This document shows, in pieces, positions 1 to 6,604 of a DNA stretch of 10,420 nucleotides (its first letter is position 1; the number at the start of each line of letters is the position of its first letter). The notes below the pieces were generated by a model. The model did no database searches, was not told the DNA's origin, and worked only from the letters and a program-made list of their open reading frames with translations. Position numbers and translations under genes: made by a program. This DNA comes from Bacteroides sp. (lineage in GTDB: Bacteria > Bacteroidota > Bacteroidia > Bacteroidales > GCA-2748055): assembly GCA_011048475.1 (NCBI GenBank), contig DSDZ01000421.1:1-10420 (forward strand). The letters run 5' to 3'.

Positions 1-292
1 CCTCAAATCAGCGGCCCTGAAAAAAATCAACGGCGCCATGGTATACCAGATCATCCTGCCGGAACTGATGCATTACCTGTGGCTGGCCCTGATATCCACT
101 GTGATCTCCATTCCGGCAGCACTGTTTCTGATGGAACGCTGGTTACGCAATTATGTCTACCGGATCGATATCCCGGTCTGGATATTCATTTTATGTGCAG
201 GGGTTTTAATCATATTCAGCTGGTTCGCAGTGTTTTATCATACATGGCGCCTGGCACGGATCAATCCCGTGGAGTTTATCAGGGACAATTGA
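1..292 (+). CDS. FtsX/MacB-type ABC transporter permease, C-terminal part (5' end outside window)
   Basis: Only the last 96 residues are present; the reading frame is open from base 2 and ends at TGA 290-292. Two hydrophobic segments, about residues 24-44 and 58-78 of the visible part, are joined by a short loop reading ERWLRNYVYRIDIPVW. The tail ends ARINPVEFIRDN. This arrangement (WL..YxYRI, helix, then a cytoplasmic tail with NPVE.IR) is the usual C-terminus of FtsX-like permeases of the MacB family, which work with a separate ATPase to move substrates or transmit force across the inner membrane. In Bacteroidota such permeases are common and their substrates usually unknown. The internal ATG at 38 is not a likely start, because the frame and the family resemblance continue upstream of it. 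The next gene starts one base after the stop, which suggests a shared transcript. Confidence 0.85.
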   Translation, partial: LKSAALKKINGAMVYQIILPELMHYLWLALISTVISIPAALFLMERWLRNYVYRIDIPVWIFILCAGVLIIFSWFAVFYHTWRLARINPVEFIRDN

Positions 293-293
293 C

Positions 294-710
294 ATGGAAA
301 AGGTCTTCCACTACAGGAACCACATCCAGGATATTTCCAGGATCAGCGACGATTTGGGCGCTCTGGCAAAGGAATGGGCCATTCCCGTCTCAGAGCTCCG
401 GCAGGTGACGGTCATCGTGGAAGAGTTGATCTCGAACATCATCCGGTTTGCTTTCCAGGACGCTGATCCACACCTCATCCGGGTGATGGTGGGAAAAGAG
501 GACCGCCTGCTGATCATCAGGATCACAGACGACGGGATCCCCTTCAATCCCATGGAGTACCATCCCCCGCCCATCACCGATCCGGCTTCCGTGGAAGCCG
601 GCGGAATGGGGATCGTCCTGGTTCGTACCTTTTCGGATTCCATCGACTACAAGAGAATCGATCACGAAAACCGGCTAACAGTCATTAAAACCATAAAAAG
701 CAAGCATTAA
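294..710 (+). CDS. RsbW-like ATP-binding protein (anti-sigma factor / serine kinase family)
   Basis: A 138-residue GHKL-fold protein of the HATPase_c_2 class that includes RsbW and SpoIIAB. The N-box EELISN lies at residues 43-48 (E44, N48), the G1 box DDGIPFNP at 79-86, and the G2 box GGMGI at 103-107. Length and motif order fit a stand-alone anti-sigma factor kinase. Family members bind ATP, phosphorylate a STAS-domain antagonist and often hold a sigma factor or another output protein in check; in Bacteroidota they commonly work with SpoIIE-type phosphatases. None of these partners is visible here. The ATG lies one base after the permease stop, so translation is probably coupled, and this pairing is unusual for the family. 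The real target is unknown. The ATP-binding fold is clear; the anti-sigma role is inferred. Confidence 0.85.
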   Translation: MEKVFHYRNHIQDISRISDDLGALAKEWAIPVSELRQVTVIVEELISNIIRFAFQDADPHLIRVMVGKEDRLLIIRITDDGIPFNPMEYHPPPITDPASVEAGGMGIVLVRTFSDSIDYKRIDHENRLTVIKTIKSKH

Positions 711-744
711 TTCATTCGGTTTTTCAAATTCTTTTGTTACTTTC

Positions 745-754
745 GGAACGTTCC
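745..754. promoter_or_regulatory. Perfect 10-bp palindrome upstream of the DoxX gene
   Basis: GGAACGTTCC is self-complementary over all ten bases and lies about 30 bases upstream of the DoxX-family start, in the only non-coding gap (711-784) of this region. It could be an operator for the following two-gene unit. No good Bacteroidota promoter match was found beside it, and a short palindrome can occur by chance, so the regulatory role is only a suggestion. Confidence 0.25.
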
Positions 755-784
755 TCTGAAAGCTCATTTCTATAAGATTTCATC

Positions 785-1267
785 ATGAAAAGCGATCAAT
801 TCTCACCCTGGCAGCTCTGGTCACTTGTGATCCTCCGGGTTGCCATCGGATGGCATTTCCTTTACGAAGGGATCAGCAAGCTGCTGAATCCGGACTGGTC
901 CTCCCTCGGATACCTCATGGACTCTGAAGGATGGCTCGAGGGGATTTTCCTGTCCATGGCCGGGAATTCCGCATTGCTCAACGTTATCGATTTTTTGAAC
1001 ATGTGGGGACTGATCCTTATCGGTGCAGGACTGATCCTGGGAATGTTTACCCGGCCTGCCGCCATCGCGGGTATGGTGCTGCTGGCATTCTATTACCTGT
1101 CACATCCTCCCCTGATCGGGGCCACATATGTGATCCCCAGCGAGGGGAATTATCTGTGGGTCAATAAAAACCTCATCGAATTACTCACACTCTGGGTGAT
1201 CCTCCTGTTTCCCACGTGGAATACAGTGGGCATCGACCGGTTCATCTTTAAAAAATACAGGATCTGA
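785..1267 (+). CDS. DoxX family membrane protein
   Basis: A 160-residue inner-membrane protein with about four transmembrane helices (roughly residues 13-31, 66-86, 90-107 and 126-143). Family marks are LRVAIGWHFLYEGISKL near the N-terminus, with the typical arginine R18, then the GLILGMFTRPAAIAG segment at about 82-96, then NKNLIELLTLW near the end. DoxX/DoxD relatives include the quinone-reducing subunit of archaeal thiosulfate:quinone oxidoreductase and small redox membrane proteins of bacteria, but most members have no proven reaction. The next gene, a Tat-type oxidoreductase, begins 4 bases after the stop. That spacing suggests the pair is co-transcribed and possibly works together, with this protein as membrane partner or electron acceptor. 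The gap of 74 bases from the RsbW-like gene suggests a separate promoter. The family call is firm; the function is not. Confidence 0.85.
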   Translation: MKSDQFSPWQLWSLVILRVAIGWHFLYEGISKLLNPDWSSLGYLMDSEGWLEGIFLSMAGNSALLNVIDFLNMWGLILIGAGLILGMFTRPAAIAGMVLLAFYYLSHPPLIGATYVIPSEGNYLWVNKNLIELLTLWVILLFPTWNTVGIDRFIFKKYRI

Positions 1268-1271
1268 TCAT

Positions 1272-2861
1272 ATGAGCGAACAAAATCAAACCGGGAAGGA
1301 GAACGGCATGAACAGGCGCGACCTGCTGAAAGGCTTCGCCACGCTTCCCGTTATCGGTGCATTTGCTTACGGAGCCTGGAGGAAGAGAAGGCAGGACCAT
1401 CTCAGGAGCCACAGGCTGGCCAGGGAACTGAACATGAGCACGGGTGATCTGGAATATACCAGGTATGCACACGACGGAGACGTGATCAGACTGGGCATCA
1501 TCGGTTATGGGATCAGAGGGACACAGCTGATGAAAGCGGCCGGTTTCGTGCAGCCGGAAACGATCCTTGAATGGAAAGATGCCGCCGCAAAAGATTCCAG
1601 GGATCACAGGTACGAGGATTTTCTCGGGCAGGATGACCTGAATGTGGTGGTCAACGGCGTGTGTGACCTGTTTGATGTCCACGCGGAACGGGCCCTCGCT
1701 GCCGCCTCCAATGTGGGGAGGGAAGGTCCGGACGGTACCATGGAAAAACCGGCAAAAAGATACAGGAACTACCGGGAGCTGCTGGCGGCAAAAGATATTG
1801 ATGCTGTGATCATCGCCACTCCCGACCACTGGCATGCCCGGATGGCCATCGATGCCGCCCGTGCAGGTAAGCATATCTATGTGGAGAAAGGTCTGGCCCG
1901 CAGGGTGGAAGAGGTTTTTGCCATCAGGGATGCAGTCAGGGAAAGCAATGTCATCTTCCAGCTGGGTCACCAGGGAAGACAGACTGAGAGCTATATCAAG
2001 GCAAGGGAAGCGGTGGAGAAGAACCTGCTGGGACCCATCAATCTGATCGAAGTGTGCACCAACCGCAACACCCCTAACGGAGCATGGGTGTACGATATCC
2101 ACCCGGATGCGAACAGCCGGAGTGTTGACTGGAACCAGTTCGAGGAACCCTGCGAAGTGAAGCATCCTTTCAGCGCCGAGCGATTCTTCCGCTGGCGGTG
2201 CTGGTGGGACTATGGGACCGGTCTTTCCGGGGACCTCCTCACCCACGAATATGATGCCATCAACCAGATCCTTGGAATGGGAATCCCGGAATCGGCTGTA
2301 TCCTCGGGAGGGGTATATTTCTATGAACGGCCTGAACATTACGTGAACGAGGTGAGGGAAGTCCCGGATGTCTGGAACGCAACGTTTGAATACCCCCGGC
2401 TGAACTTATCCCTGCTGTACAGTGCAACCCTGGCCAATAACAGGGACCGGGGAAAAGTGATCATGGGCCACGATGCCTCCATGGAACTGGGCAACAGCAT
2501 CCGCATCTACGCCTGCCAGGAAAGCACCAGGTACAAAGAACAGATCGCAAACGGACTGATCCGGACAGACCTGCCTATTTACACCTACATTCCGGGACGC
2601 AAAAATGTGGATGCCGTGACCACCCCCACCGAGCAGTACTTCGCCGACCGGGGATTGTTGTACACTTACCGGGGCGGCCGGAGGATGGACACCACCCACC
2701 TCCACATCGCGGAGTGGCTGGAAGGCATCAGGCAGGGAAAGCAACCCAGCTGCAACATTGACCAGGCTTTTGAGGAGGGGATCACGGCTGCCATGGCCAC
2801 CATTGCATATCGTGAGGACCGAAAGGTCTTCTGGGACAGCGAGAAACAGCAGGTCGTGTAA
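1272..2861 (+). CDS. Gfo/Idh/MocA family oxidoreductase with Tat signal
   Basis: A 529-residue NAD(P)-dependent oxidoreductase of the glucose-fructose oxidoreductase / inositol dehydrogenase family. The N-terminus carries a twin-arginine motif NRRDLLKG (residues 14-21) and a hydrophobic stretch, so it is probably exported folded or membrane-anchored; no clear cleavage site is seen. The Rossmann motif LGIIGYGIRG lies at 74-83, followed by an insert of about 40 residues before VNGVCDLFD. Then come DAVIIATPDHWHA (177-189) and HIYVEKG (201-207), where the usual EKP reads EKG. The C-terminal substrate domain holds WWDYGTGLSGDLLTHEYD (311-328) with H325. The length exceeds the usual 350-450. Sugars or cyclitols are typical substrates; this one is unknown. 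An alternative start at M13 (1308) has a much better ribosome binding site. Confidence 0.88.
   Translation: MSEQNQTGKENGMNRRDLLKGFATLPVIGAFAYGAWRKRRQDHLRSHRLARELNMSTGDLEYTRYAHDGDVIRLGIIGYGIRGTQLMKAAGFVQPETILEWKDAAAKDSRDHRYEDFLGQDDLNVVVNGVCDLFDVHAERALAAASNVGREGPDGTMEKPAKRYRNYRELLAAKDIDAVIIATPDHWHARMAIDAARAGKHIYVEKGLARRVEEVFAIRDAVRESNVIFQLGHQGRQTESYIKAREAVEKNLLGPINLIEVCTNRNTPNGAWVYDIHPDANSRSVDWNQFEEPCEVKHPFSAERFFRWRCWWDYGTGLSGDLLTHEYDAINQILGMGIPESAVSSGGVYFYERPEHYVNEVREVPDVWNATFEYPRLNLSLLYSATLANNRDRGKVIMGHDASMELGNSIRIYACQESTRYKEQIANGLIRTDLPIYTYIPGRKNVDAVTTPTEQYFADRGLLYTYRGGRRMDTTHLHIAEWLEGIRQGKQPSCNIDQAFEEGITAAMATIAYREDRKVFWDSEKQQVV
1296..1301 (+). promoter_or_regulatory. Strong Shine-Dalgarno site inside the 5' end of the Gfo/Idh/MocA gene
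   Basis: AAGGAG stands six bases before the in-frame ATG at 1308, an ideal ribosome-binding arrangement. Starting there would give MNRRDLLKG, a compact Tat leader of 517 residues in total. The upstream ATG at 1272 has only AGGA nine bases before it. Both starts keep the twin-arginine motif. Bacteroidota depend little on this signal, so it does not settle the start. Confidence 0.45.
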
Positions 2862-2873
2862 AACGGCACTGCA

Positions 2874-2887
2874 GTCCGCTCTCGGAC
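2874..2887. terminator. Short hairpin between convergent genes
   Basis: GTCCG-CTCT-CGGAC forms a 5-bp GC-rich hairpin with a 4-base loop in the 30 bases between the two converging stop codons (2861 and 2892). Its position suits a bidirectional terminator. No run of T follows directly on either strand, so it is a weak candidate. Confidence 0.3.
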
Positions 2888-2891
2888 AGGA

Positions 2892-3680
2892 TCATTGACC
2901 GGTTTCCTGTAACCGGCCTTCACGGTACAATTCCCACAGGGAATGGATTTCCGTATAGATCTGCAGTTCCGTACACCTGTAATCGCACCGGATCCGCTCA
3001 TTCAGAAACAGCAGGAATCCGTCCAGCTCTTCTCCGGCAAGGCCCGTGACTGATGAAATATTTGACCGGCTGACAATCTCTTCAAAAGCATCCTGCTCCT
3101 CCGCGTTTCGCTCCATCATGAACAGTTTCCTGGCCGAGCGCTGTTTCCTGCTCAGGTTGTGGTAAAAGAAAGAGACCGGTGAGGTGAGAAGGAAGCCCAC
3201 ACTTTTGATTTTTTCCTCATCCATGTCGTAGGGAATGTAATCGGGATCCTGTCGTGGAAGCCCGAGTTTAGCACCCAGGGAGGTGACAGGCGGCTGGTTG
3301 ATCACCGCTTTCCTGAAATCCTCGTAGCTGTTTCCCCAGCTGAAGATCCGCGCTTCGGGGATTGGATGATGCATTTCTTTCAACCTGATGAACCTTCTGG
3401 TCATGAACGAAGCGACGGGCAGCAGGGTATCCCTGTAGGTGATATTACTGAAGAACAGGGTATCCGGCATCGTTACGGGCAACCTGAATATCCCCAAAGT
3501 ATCGGTCACATCGCCTGTCATTGCATTGATGTTGATCACATGTGTGGCCGGAACCGGTCTGTACATGCCATCGTACACAAAACCGGTGAGCATGAAAACA
3601 GAATCCCCGGCCTGACCCGCAAGGCCGCACTGTGCAGCGATCACCAACACGCCGGTCACCATGAAGCCCCGGAGGCACAT
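2892..3680 (-). CDS. Exported protein with carboxypeptidase-like regulatory domain
   Basis: A 262-residue protein starting at the ATG at 3680, with a signal peptide (MCLRGFM, then a hydrophobic VTGVLVIAAQ core). Residues about 28-100 look like a carboxypeptidase regulatory-like beta-sandwich: LTGFVYDGMYRPVP, then TGDVTDTLGIFRLPV, then DTLFFSNITYRDTLLPV. Bacteroidota use this fold widely in periplasmic and outer-membrane proteins. The remainder is alpha-helical and charged, with SPVSFFYHNLSRKQRSARKL at 168-186 and a C-terminal segment SVTGLAGEELDGFLLFLNE, a pattern seen in other uncharacterised Bacteroidota proteins. No catalytic residues are recognised. A TTG start at 3698 would add six residues, but the ATG gives the better signal peptide. 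The gene is monocistronic and faces the oxidoreductase gene. The domain call is moderately sure; the role is unknown. Confidence 0.75.
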   Translation of the reverse strand: MCLRGFMVTGVLVIAAQCGLAGQAGDSVFMLTGFVYDGMYRPVPATHVININAMTGDVTDTLGIFRLPVTMPDTLFFSNITYRDTLLPVASFMTRRFIRLKEMHHPIPEARIFSWGNSYEDFRKAVINQPPVTSLGAKLGLPRQDPDYIPYDMDEEKIKSVGFLLTSPVSFFYHNLSRKQRSARKLFMMERNAEEQDAFEEIVSRSNISSVTGLAGEELDGFLLFLNERIRCDYRCTELQIYTEIHSLWELYREGRLQETGQ

Positions 3681-3830
3681 GGGATTAAATGTATTCAATA
3701 TATTCCGATTTCATCCTGTTTTAACAAACCTTAACCCTCCGGAAAGTACCCCGGGACTATTGAACCAATTTATGGGATGCTTGTTAAAAGCATACTGGTT
3801 TGAATACACAGACCTCAAACCGAAGGAACC

Positions 3831-4778
3831 ATGCTGAAAATTGTACTGCTGGACGGGGGCACCATAGGAAAGGTAAATAACTTCAAGCTGATTGCAAAGC
3901 TCGGGGATCTTGAAATCTTTGATGCCACCGAACCGGACCAGGTGGTGGAGCGTTGCAGCGGAAAGGATGTGGTCATCGTGAACAAGGTGGAGATGGATGC
4001 ACGGGTGATGAAACAGCTTCCTGACCTGAGGCTCATCTGCGTGGCTGCCACGGGAGTGAACAATGTGGACCTGAACTTTGCAAAGAACAACGGGATCGAG
4101 GTTAAAAACGTGTCAGGGTACTCCACAGATTCGGTGGCACAGCTCACATTCACCATGCTGTTATACCTGGTAAACAAGCCATACTACTACGATCATTACG
4201 TAAAAAGCGGTGCCTATTCCAGAAGCGGATCCTTCACACATCACGGGGAACCTTACTGGGAACTGAAAGGAAAGCGGATGGGCATCATCGGACTGGGAAC
4301 CATCGGCCGGCAGGTGGCACGCATCGCGGAGTCCTTCGGCATGGAGGTGGTGTTTTACTCCACCACCGGGCGCAACAACCACATCAGCTATAAACGATTT
4401 GACCTGGATGACCTGCTGAAGAGCTCGGATGTGGTGGCCATCCATGCTCCGCTGAACAACAGCACCAGGGACCTGATTACCTATGAAAAGATAAAGTTGA
4501 TGCGTCCCTGTGCCATTCTACTCAATCTGGGACGGGGAGGGATCATCAATGAAAAAGACCTGGCAAAGGCATTGAATGATAATTTGATCGGTGCCGCGGG
4601 ACTGGATGTACTGGAGCACGAGCCCATCAAACCTGACAGTCCCCTGCTCAAACTGTATGACAGGGAGAAGATCCTGATCACTCCCCACATGGCCTGGGCT
4701 TCCAGGGAATCACGGGAACTGCTCGTGGAAAAAATAGCCAGGAATATCGAAATGTTCCAGCGTGATCTCACCAACTGA
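3831..4778 (+). CDS. D-2-hydroxyacid dehydrogenase (glycerate dehydrogenase/hydroxypyruvate reductase-like)
   Basis: A 315-residue cytoplasmic enzyme that interconverts a D-2-hydroxyacid and its 2-oxoacid with a nicotinamide cofactor. The N-terminal substrate domain includes the ATGVNNVD loop (73-80) and the STDSVAQ segment (98-104). The Rossmann glycine motif GLGTIG lies at 154-159. The catalytic triad is complete and correctly spaced: R235 in NLGRGGIIN, E264 in DVLEHEP, and H286 in TPHMAWAS. The second strand of the cofactor fold ends VFYSTTGRNN (174-183), without the acidic residue expected for NAD, and resembles the TGR loop of NADPH-using glyoxylate/hydroxypyruvate reductases. AAGGA (3823-3827) precedes the ATG. 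The flanking gaps of about 130 and 119 bases suggest a single-gene unit. Length and motifs are normal; the exact substrate cannot be fixed. Confidence 0.9.
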   Translation: MLKIVLLDGGTIGKVNNFKLIAKLGDLEIFDATEPDQVVERCSGKDVVIVNKVEMDARVMKQLPDLRLICVAATGVNNVDLNFAKNNGIEVKNVSGYSTDSVAQLTFTMLLYLVNKPYYYDHYVKSGAYSRSGSFTHHGEPYWELKGKRMGIIGLGTIGRQVARIAESFGMEVVFYSTTGRNNHISYKRFDLDDLLKSSDVVAIHAPLNNSTRDLITYEKIKLMRPCAILLNLGRGGIINEKDLAKALNDNLIGAAGLDVLEHEPIKPDSPLLKLYDREKILITPHMAWASRESRELLVEKIARNIEMFQRDLTN

Positions 4779-4837
4779 TCACACCGAAATCCCCGCCTCC
4801 TTCATATTGATGGTTCATATCATTTTATAAAAACAGC

Positions 4838-4868
4838 TTGAATCGTATTCTGATATTTGCTACCTTTT
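4838..4868 (+). promoter_or_regulatory. Candidate Bacteroidota-type promoter for the sigma factor gene
   Basis: TTG at 4838-4840 and TACCTTTT at 4861-4868 are separated by 20 bases, close to the Bacteroidota pattern (TTTG about -33, TAnnTTTG about -7); the -7 box has one mismatch. Transcription would begin near 4875, which places the TTG codon at 4874 at the very 5' end and supports the ATG at 4898 as the true start of the sigma factor. Confidence 0.4.
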
Positions 4869-4897
4869 AATCGTTGCAAACCATCCATCAATCAGCG

Positions 4898-5413
4898 ATG
4901 GAACACAGAAAAGGAAACGGAAGTCCGGATCATTTTACGGGACACCTGGTGAACCTGCAGAAACAGCTGTTTCTATATGCCCTGCAGTTGACTGAAAACC
5001 AGGATGATGCCATGGATCTCGTGCAGGAGACCAGCTACAAAGCCCTTAAGAACAGGAGAAAACTGCTTCGCGACGATCATATCAGGGCATGGCTCTACAC
5101 CATCCTGAAGAATACATACATCAATTATCTGAGAAGCAGCCACTACAGGCAACAGGTGAGTGACACGGACGACCTGAACCAGATTCAGTTTACCCAGGCC
5201 GCTCCCGATGAAACACCGGACGAACAATTGATAAGAAAGGAACTACACGAGATCATCAATCTTCTGCCTGGTGTCTACGAGAAGCCCATCCGGATGTTTC
5301 TGACGGGATATTCCTACAAGGAGATCTCCGCACAGATGAACATCCCTATCGGGACCGTAAAAAGCAGGATCCATCTGGGCAAGAAACAGATCCGGAGCTA
5401 TTACTCTGCCTGA
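4898..5413 (+). CDS. ECF-type RNA polymerase sigma factor
   Basis: A 171-residue sigma-70 family protein with the two-domain plan of extracytoplasmic-function sigma factors. Region 2 spans about residues 20-80, with LYALQLTENQDDAMDLVQET (DDAxDLVQET core), then the HIRAWLYTILKNTYINYLR stretch that contacts the -10 element. Region 4 spans about 110-168, with LLPGVYEKPIRMFLTGYSYKEIS and a helix-turn-helix reading AQMNIPIGTVKSRIHLGKKQI, which reads the -35 element. The ATG at 4898 is preferred over a TTG at 4874 because region 2 spacing is already complete and the candidate promoter ends just before it. No anti-sigma factor, SusC/SusD pair or receptor follows; the neighbour on the right is on the other strand. 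The signal and regulon are therefore unknown. The stop TGA touches the stop of the convergent gene. Confidence 0.9.
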   Translation: MEHRKGNGSPDHFTGHLVNLQKQLFLYALQLTENQDDAMDLVQETSYKALKNRRKLLRDDHIRAWLYTILKNTYINYLRSSHYRQQVSDTDDLNQIQFTQAAPDETPDEQLIRKELHEIINLLPGVYEKPIRMFLTGYSYKEISAQMNIPIGTVKSRIHLGKKQIRSYYSA

Positions 5414-5992
5414 TCACACCAGGTCGCAGGCGTCAGCCGGCATCCAGTGTTTCTCCTTTCCCTCCCATTTAATGTTGCATCCGATGGGATTGGTGACCGG
5501 TACGGAGACCCCCCTTCCCGCGGTCGCCTCCTCCAGCGCACGGTCAAGATCATTCACGGTGATGCGTTCCGGATCCCTGGGCTGATCCACCCCCCTTCCC
5601 GTATAGATGAGCTTTCGTTCCCCGTCAAACAGGTAAAAGTGAGGAGTACGCAGTGCACCGTAAGCCCTGGCCACTTCCTGGTTTTCATCATGCAGGTAAA
5701 TCCATGGGAACTGATGCTCCTGCATCCGCTTCACCATATGCTCAAATCCGTCCACCTCATATGTACGCGCGCTGTTGGAATTGATTGCAACAAACCGGAC
5801 ATTCCTGCCTGCAAATTTCTCAGCTGTCTGTCTGGTGATTTCATCGGAACCCAGTACATAAGGACAATGGTTGCAGGTAAAGAAAACCACCAGGAACTCT
5901 TCCCTGAAATCAGACAGTGCATATGTGTTCCCGTCTGTGGCAGGTAATCTGAAATCGGGTGCCGGAGCACCTGTCTGCAGTGTATATGGCAT
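5414..5992 (-). CDS. Cytoplasmic thioredoxin-fold redoxin (AhpC/TSA-like, CNHC)
   Basis: A 192-residue thioredoxin-fold protein without a signal peptide. It opens with GAPAPDFRLPATDGNTYALSD, the standard redoxin lead-in, followed by VVFFTCNHCPYV with a C40-x-x-C43 pair, VAINSN at 68-73, a DENQEVARAYGALRTPHFY segment with the cis-proline P117, and a C-terminal GCNIKW with a third cysteine C172; C189 lies near the end. The family is widespread and annotated as thioredoxin family protein; it is likely to reduce or oxidise protein thiols or to act as a peroxidase, but substrates are unproven. It is clearly paralogous to the exported protein at 6605-7204, sharing FTCN.CP, DE.QEV..AYGA.RTPH and GC.IK. 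The gene is transcribed away from that operon across a 131-base gap and converges with the sigma factor gene. Confidence 0.85.
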   Translation of the reverse strand: MPYTLQTGAPAPDFRLPATDGNTYALSDFREEFLVVFFTCNHCPYVLGSDEITRQTAEKFAGRNVRFVAINSNSARTYEVDGFEHMVKRMQEHQFPWIYLHDENQEVARAYGALRTPHFYLFDGERKLIYTGRGVDQPRDPERITVNDLDRALEEATAGRGVSVPVTNPIGCNIKWEGKEKHWMPADACDLV

Positions 5993-6063
5993 GGTTTAAC
6001 AGTTTATGTGTGCATGCAAATGTTTAATAATCTCCATATGTAGAATACAAATAATGACCGGAA

Positions 6064-6096
6064 TTGTTTGATGAAAAAAACGGTCTGATCAAACAA
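6064..6096. promoter_or_regulatory. Perfect 9-bp inverted repeat in the leader of the TlpA-like gene
   Basis: TTGTTTGAT (6064-6072) and ATCAAACAA (6088-6096) are exact reverse complements separated by 15 bases. The repeat lies 28 bases before the preferred ATG at 6124, in the 131-base gap between two divergent redox genes. It could be an operator for a dimeric regulator or a hairpin in the mRNA leader. A TTG codon at 6064 opens the same frame but would place this repeat inside the coding region, and is rejected as a start. Confidence 0.4.
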
Positions 6097-6123
6097 ATCA
6101 GCACCGGGGGTGTTTTACAGTCA

Positions 6124-6603
6124 ATGAGAAGATATGCCGTTGTGTTTGCGCTGGCTGTGTTTTTCACAGTTGCTGTTGTCGCTCAGGAGGTTACAGAGAT
6201 CGGAAGGGAAGAACTACTCTCCCTGACGCATCGCACCGATGACACAACCTACGTGATCAATTTCTGGGCTACCTGGTGCTCTCCCTGTGTGAAAGAGATC
6301 GGCTACTTCGAGGATCTCCACAGTGAACAGGCATCATCGGGGGTCAGGGTCATCCTGGTGAGCCTGGATTTTCCGAACCAGATTGAAAGCAGGGTCATCC
6401 CTTTCCTCCAGGAGAAAAACATTACGGCACCTGTCATGTTGATGACTGATCTCCGGTACAATGAATGGATCGACCGGGTGGACCCGGGATGGTCTGGAGC
6501 CATCCCCGCCACCCTGATATACAAAAACGAACACCGGGTGTTCCTGGAGAAAGAACTGACCCATGAGGAACTGCTTGAACAAGTAATTCTAATCCGTAAC
6601 TGA
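6124..6603 (+). CDS. Exported TlpA/ResA-like thioredoxin-domain protein
   Basis: A 159-residue protein with an N-terminal signal peptide (MRRYAVVFALAVFFTVAVVAQ, cleavage probably near residue 20) and a single thioredoxin fold. The active site INFWATWCSPCVKEI carries C52-x-x-C55 (WCSPC), and the cis-proline is P128 in AIPATLIY. This is the periplasmic TlpA/ResA/DsbE type, which usually reduces disulfides in exported proteins or apocytochromes. The ATG at 6124 is chosen because it gives a normal signal peptide; the frame is open back to a TTG at 6064, but that extension is hydrophilic and would hide the signal peptide. The next gene starts one base after the stop, so the two are probably one operon. 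The fold and export are clear; the partner proteins are unknown. Confidence 0.87.
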   Translation: MRRYAVVFALAVFFTVAVVAQEVTEIGREELLSLTHRTDDTTYVINFWATWCSPCVKEIGYFEDLHSEQASSGVRVILVSLDFPNQIESRVIPFLQEKNITAPVMLMTDLRYNEWIDRVDPGWSGAIPATLIYKNEHRVFLEKELTHEELLEQVILIRN

Positions 6604-6604
6604 C

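Noticed and set aside
1248..2339. Long open frame on the minus strand (363 codons) opposite the Gfo/Idh/MocA gene
   Set aside because: Its translation shows no family features and mirrors the codon bias of the clear + strand gene.
2899..2916. Hairpin CCGGTT-TCCTGT-AACCGG
   Set aside because: It lies in the coding 3' end of the minus-strand gene and has no T tract, so a terminator call is not supported.
4775..5420. Eleven-base direct repeat CTGATCACACC at 4775-4785 and 5410-5420
   Set aside because: Both copies overlap stop codons TGA of ordinary genes and have no further flanking similarity; probably chance.
5447..5947. Open frame on the + strand opposite the cytoplasmic redoxin
   Set aside because: The minus strand carries a full redoxin with active-site cysteines; the + frame has no recognisable content.
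6064..6123. TTG start for the TlpA-like gene
   Set aside because: It would bury the signal peptide behind 20 polar residues and place a perfect inverted repeat in the coding region.
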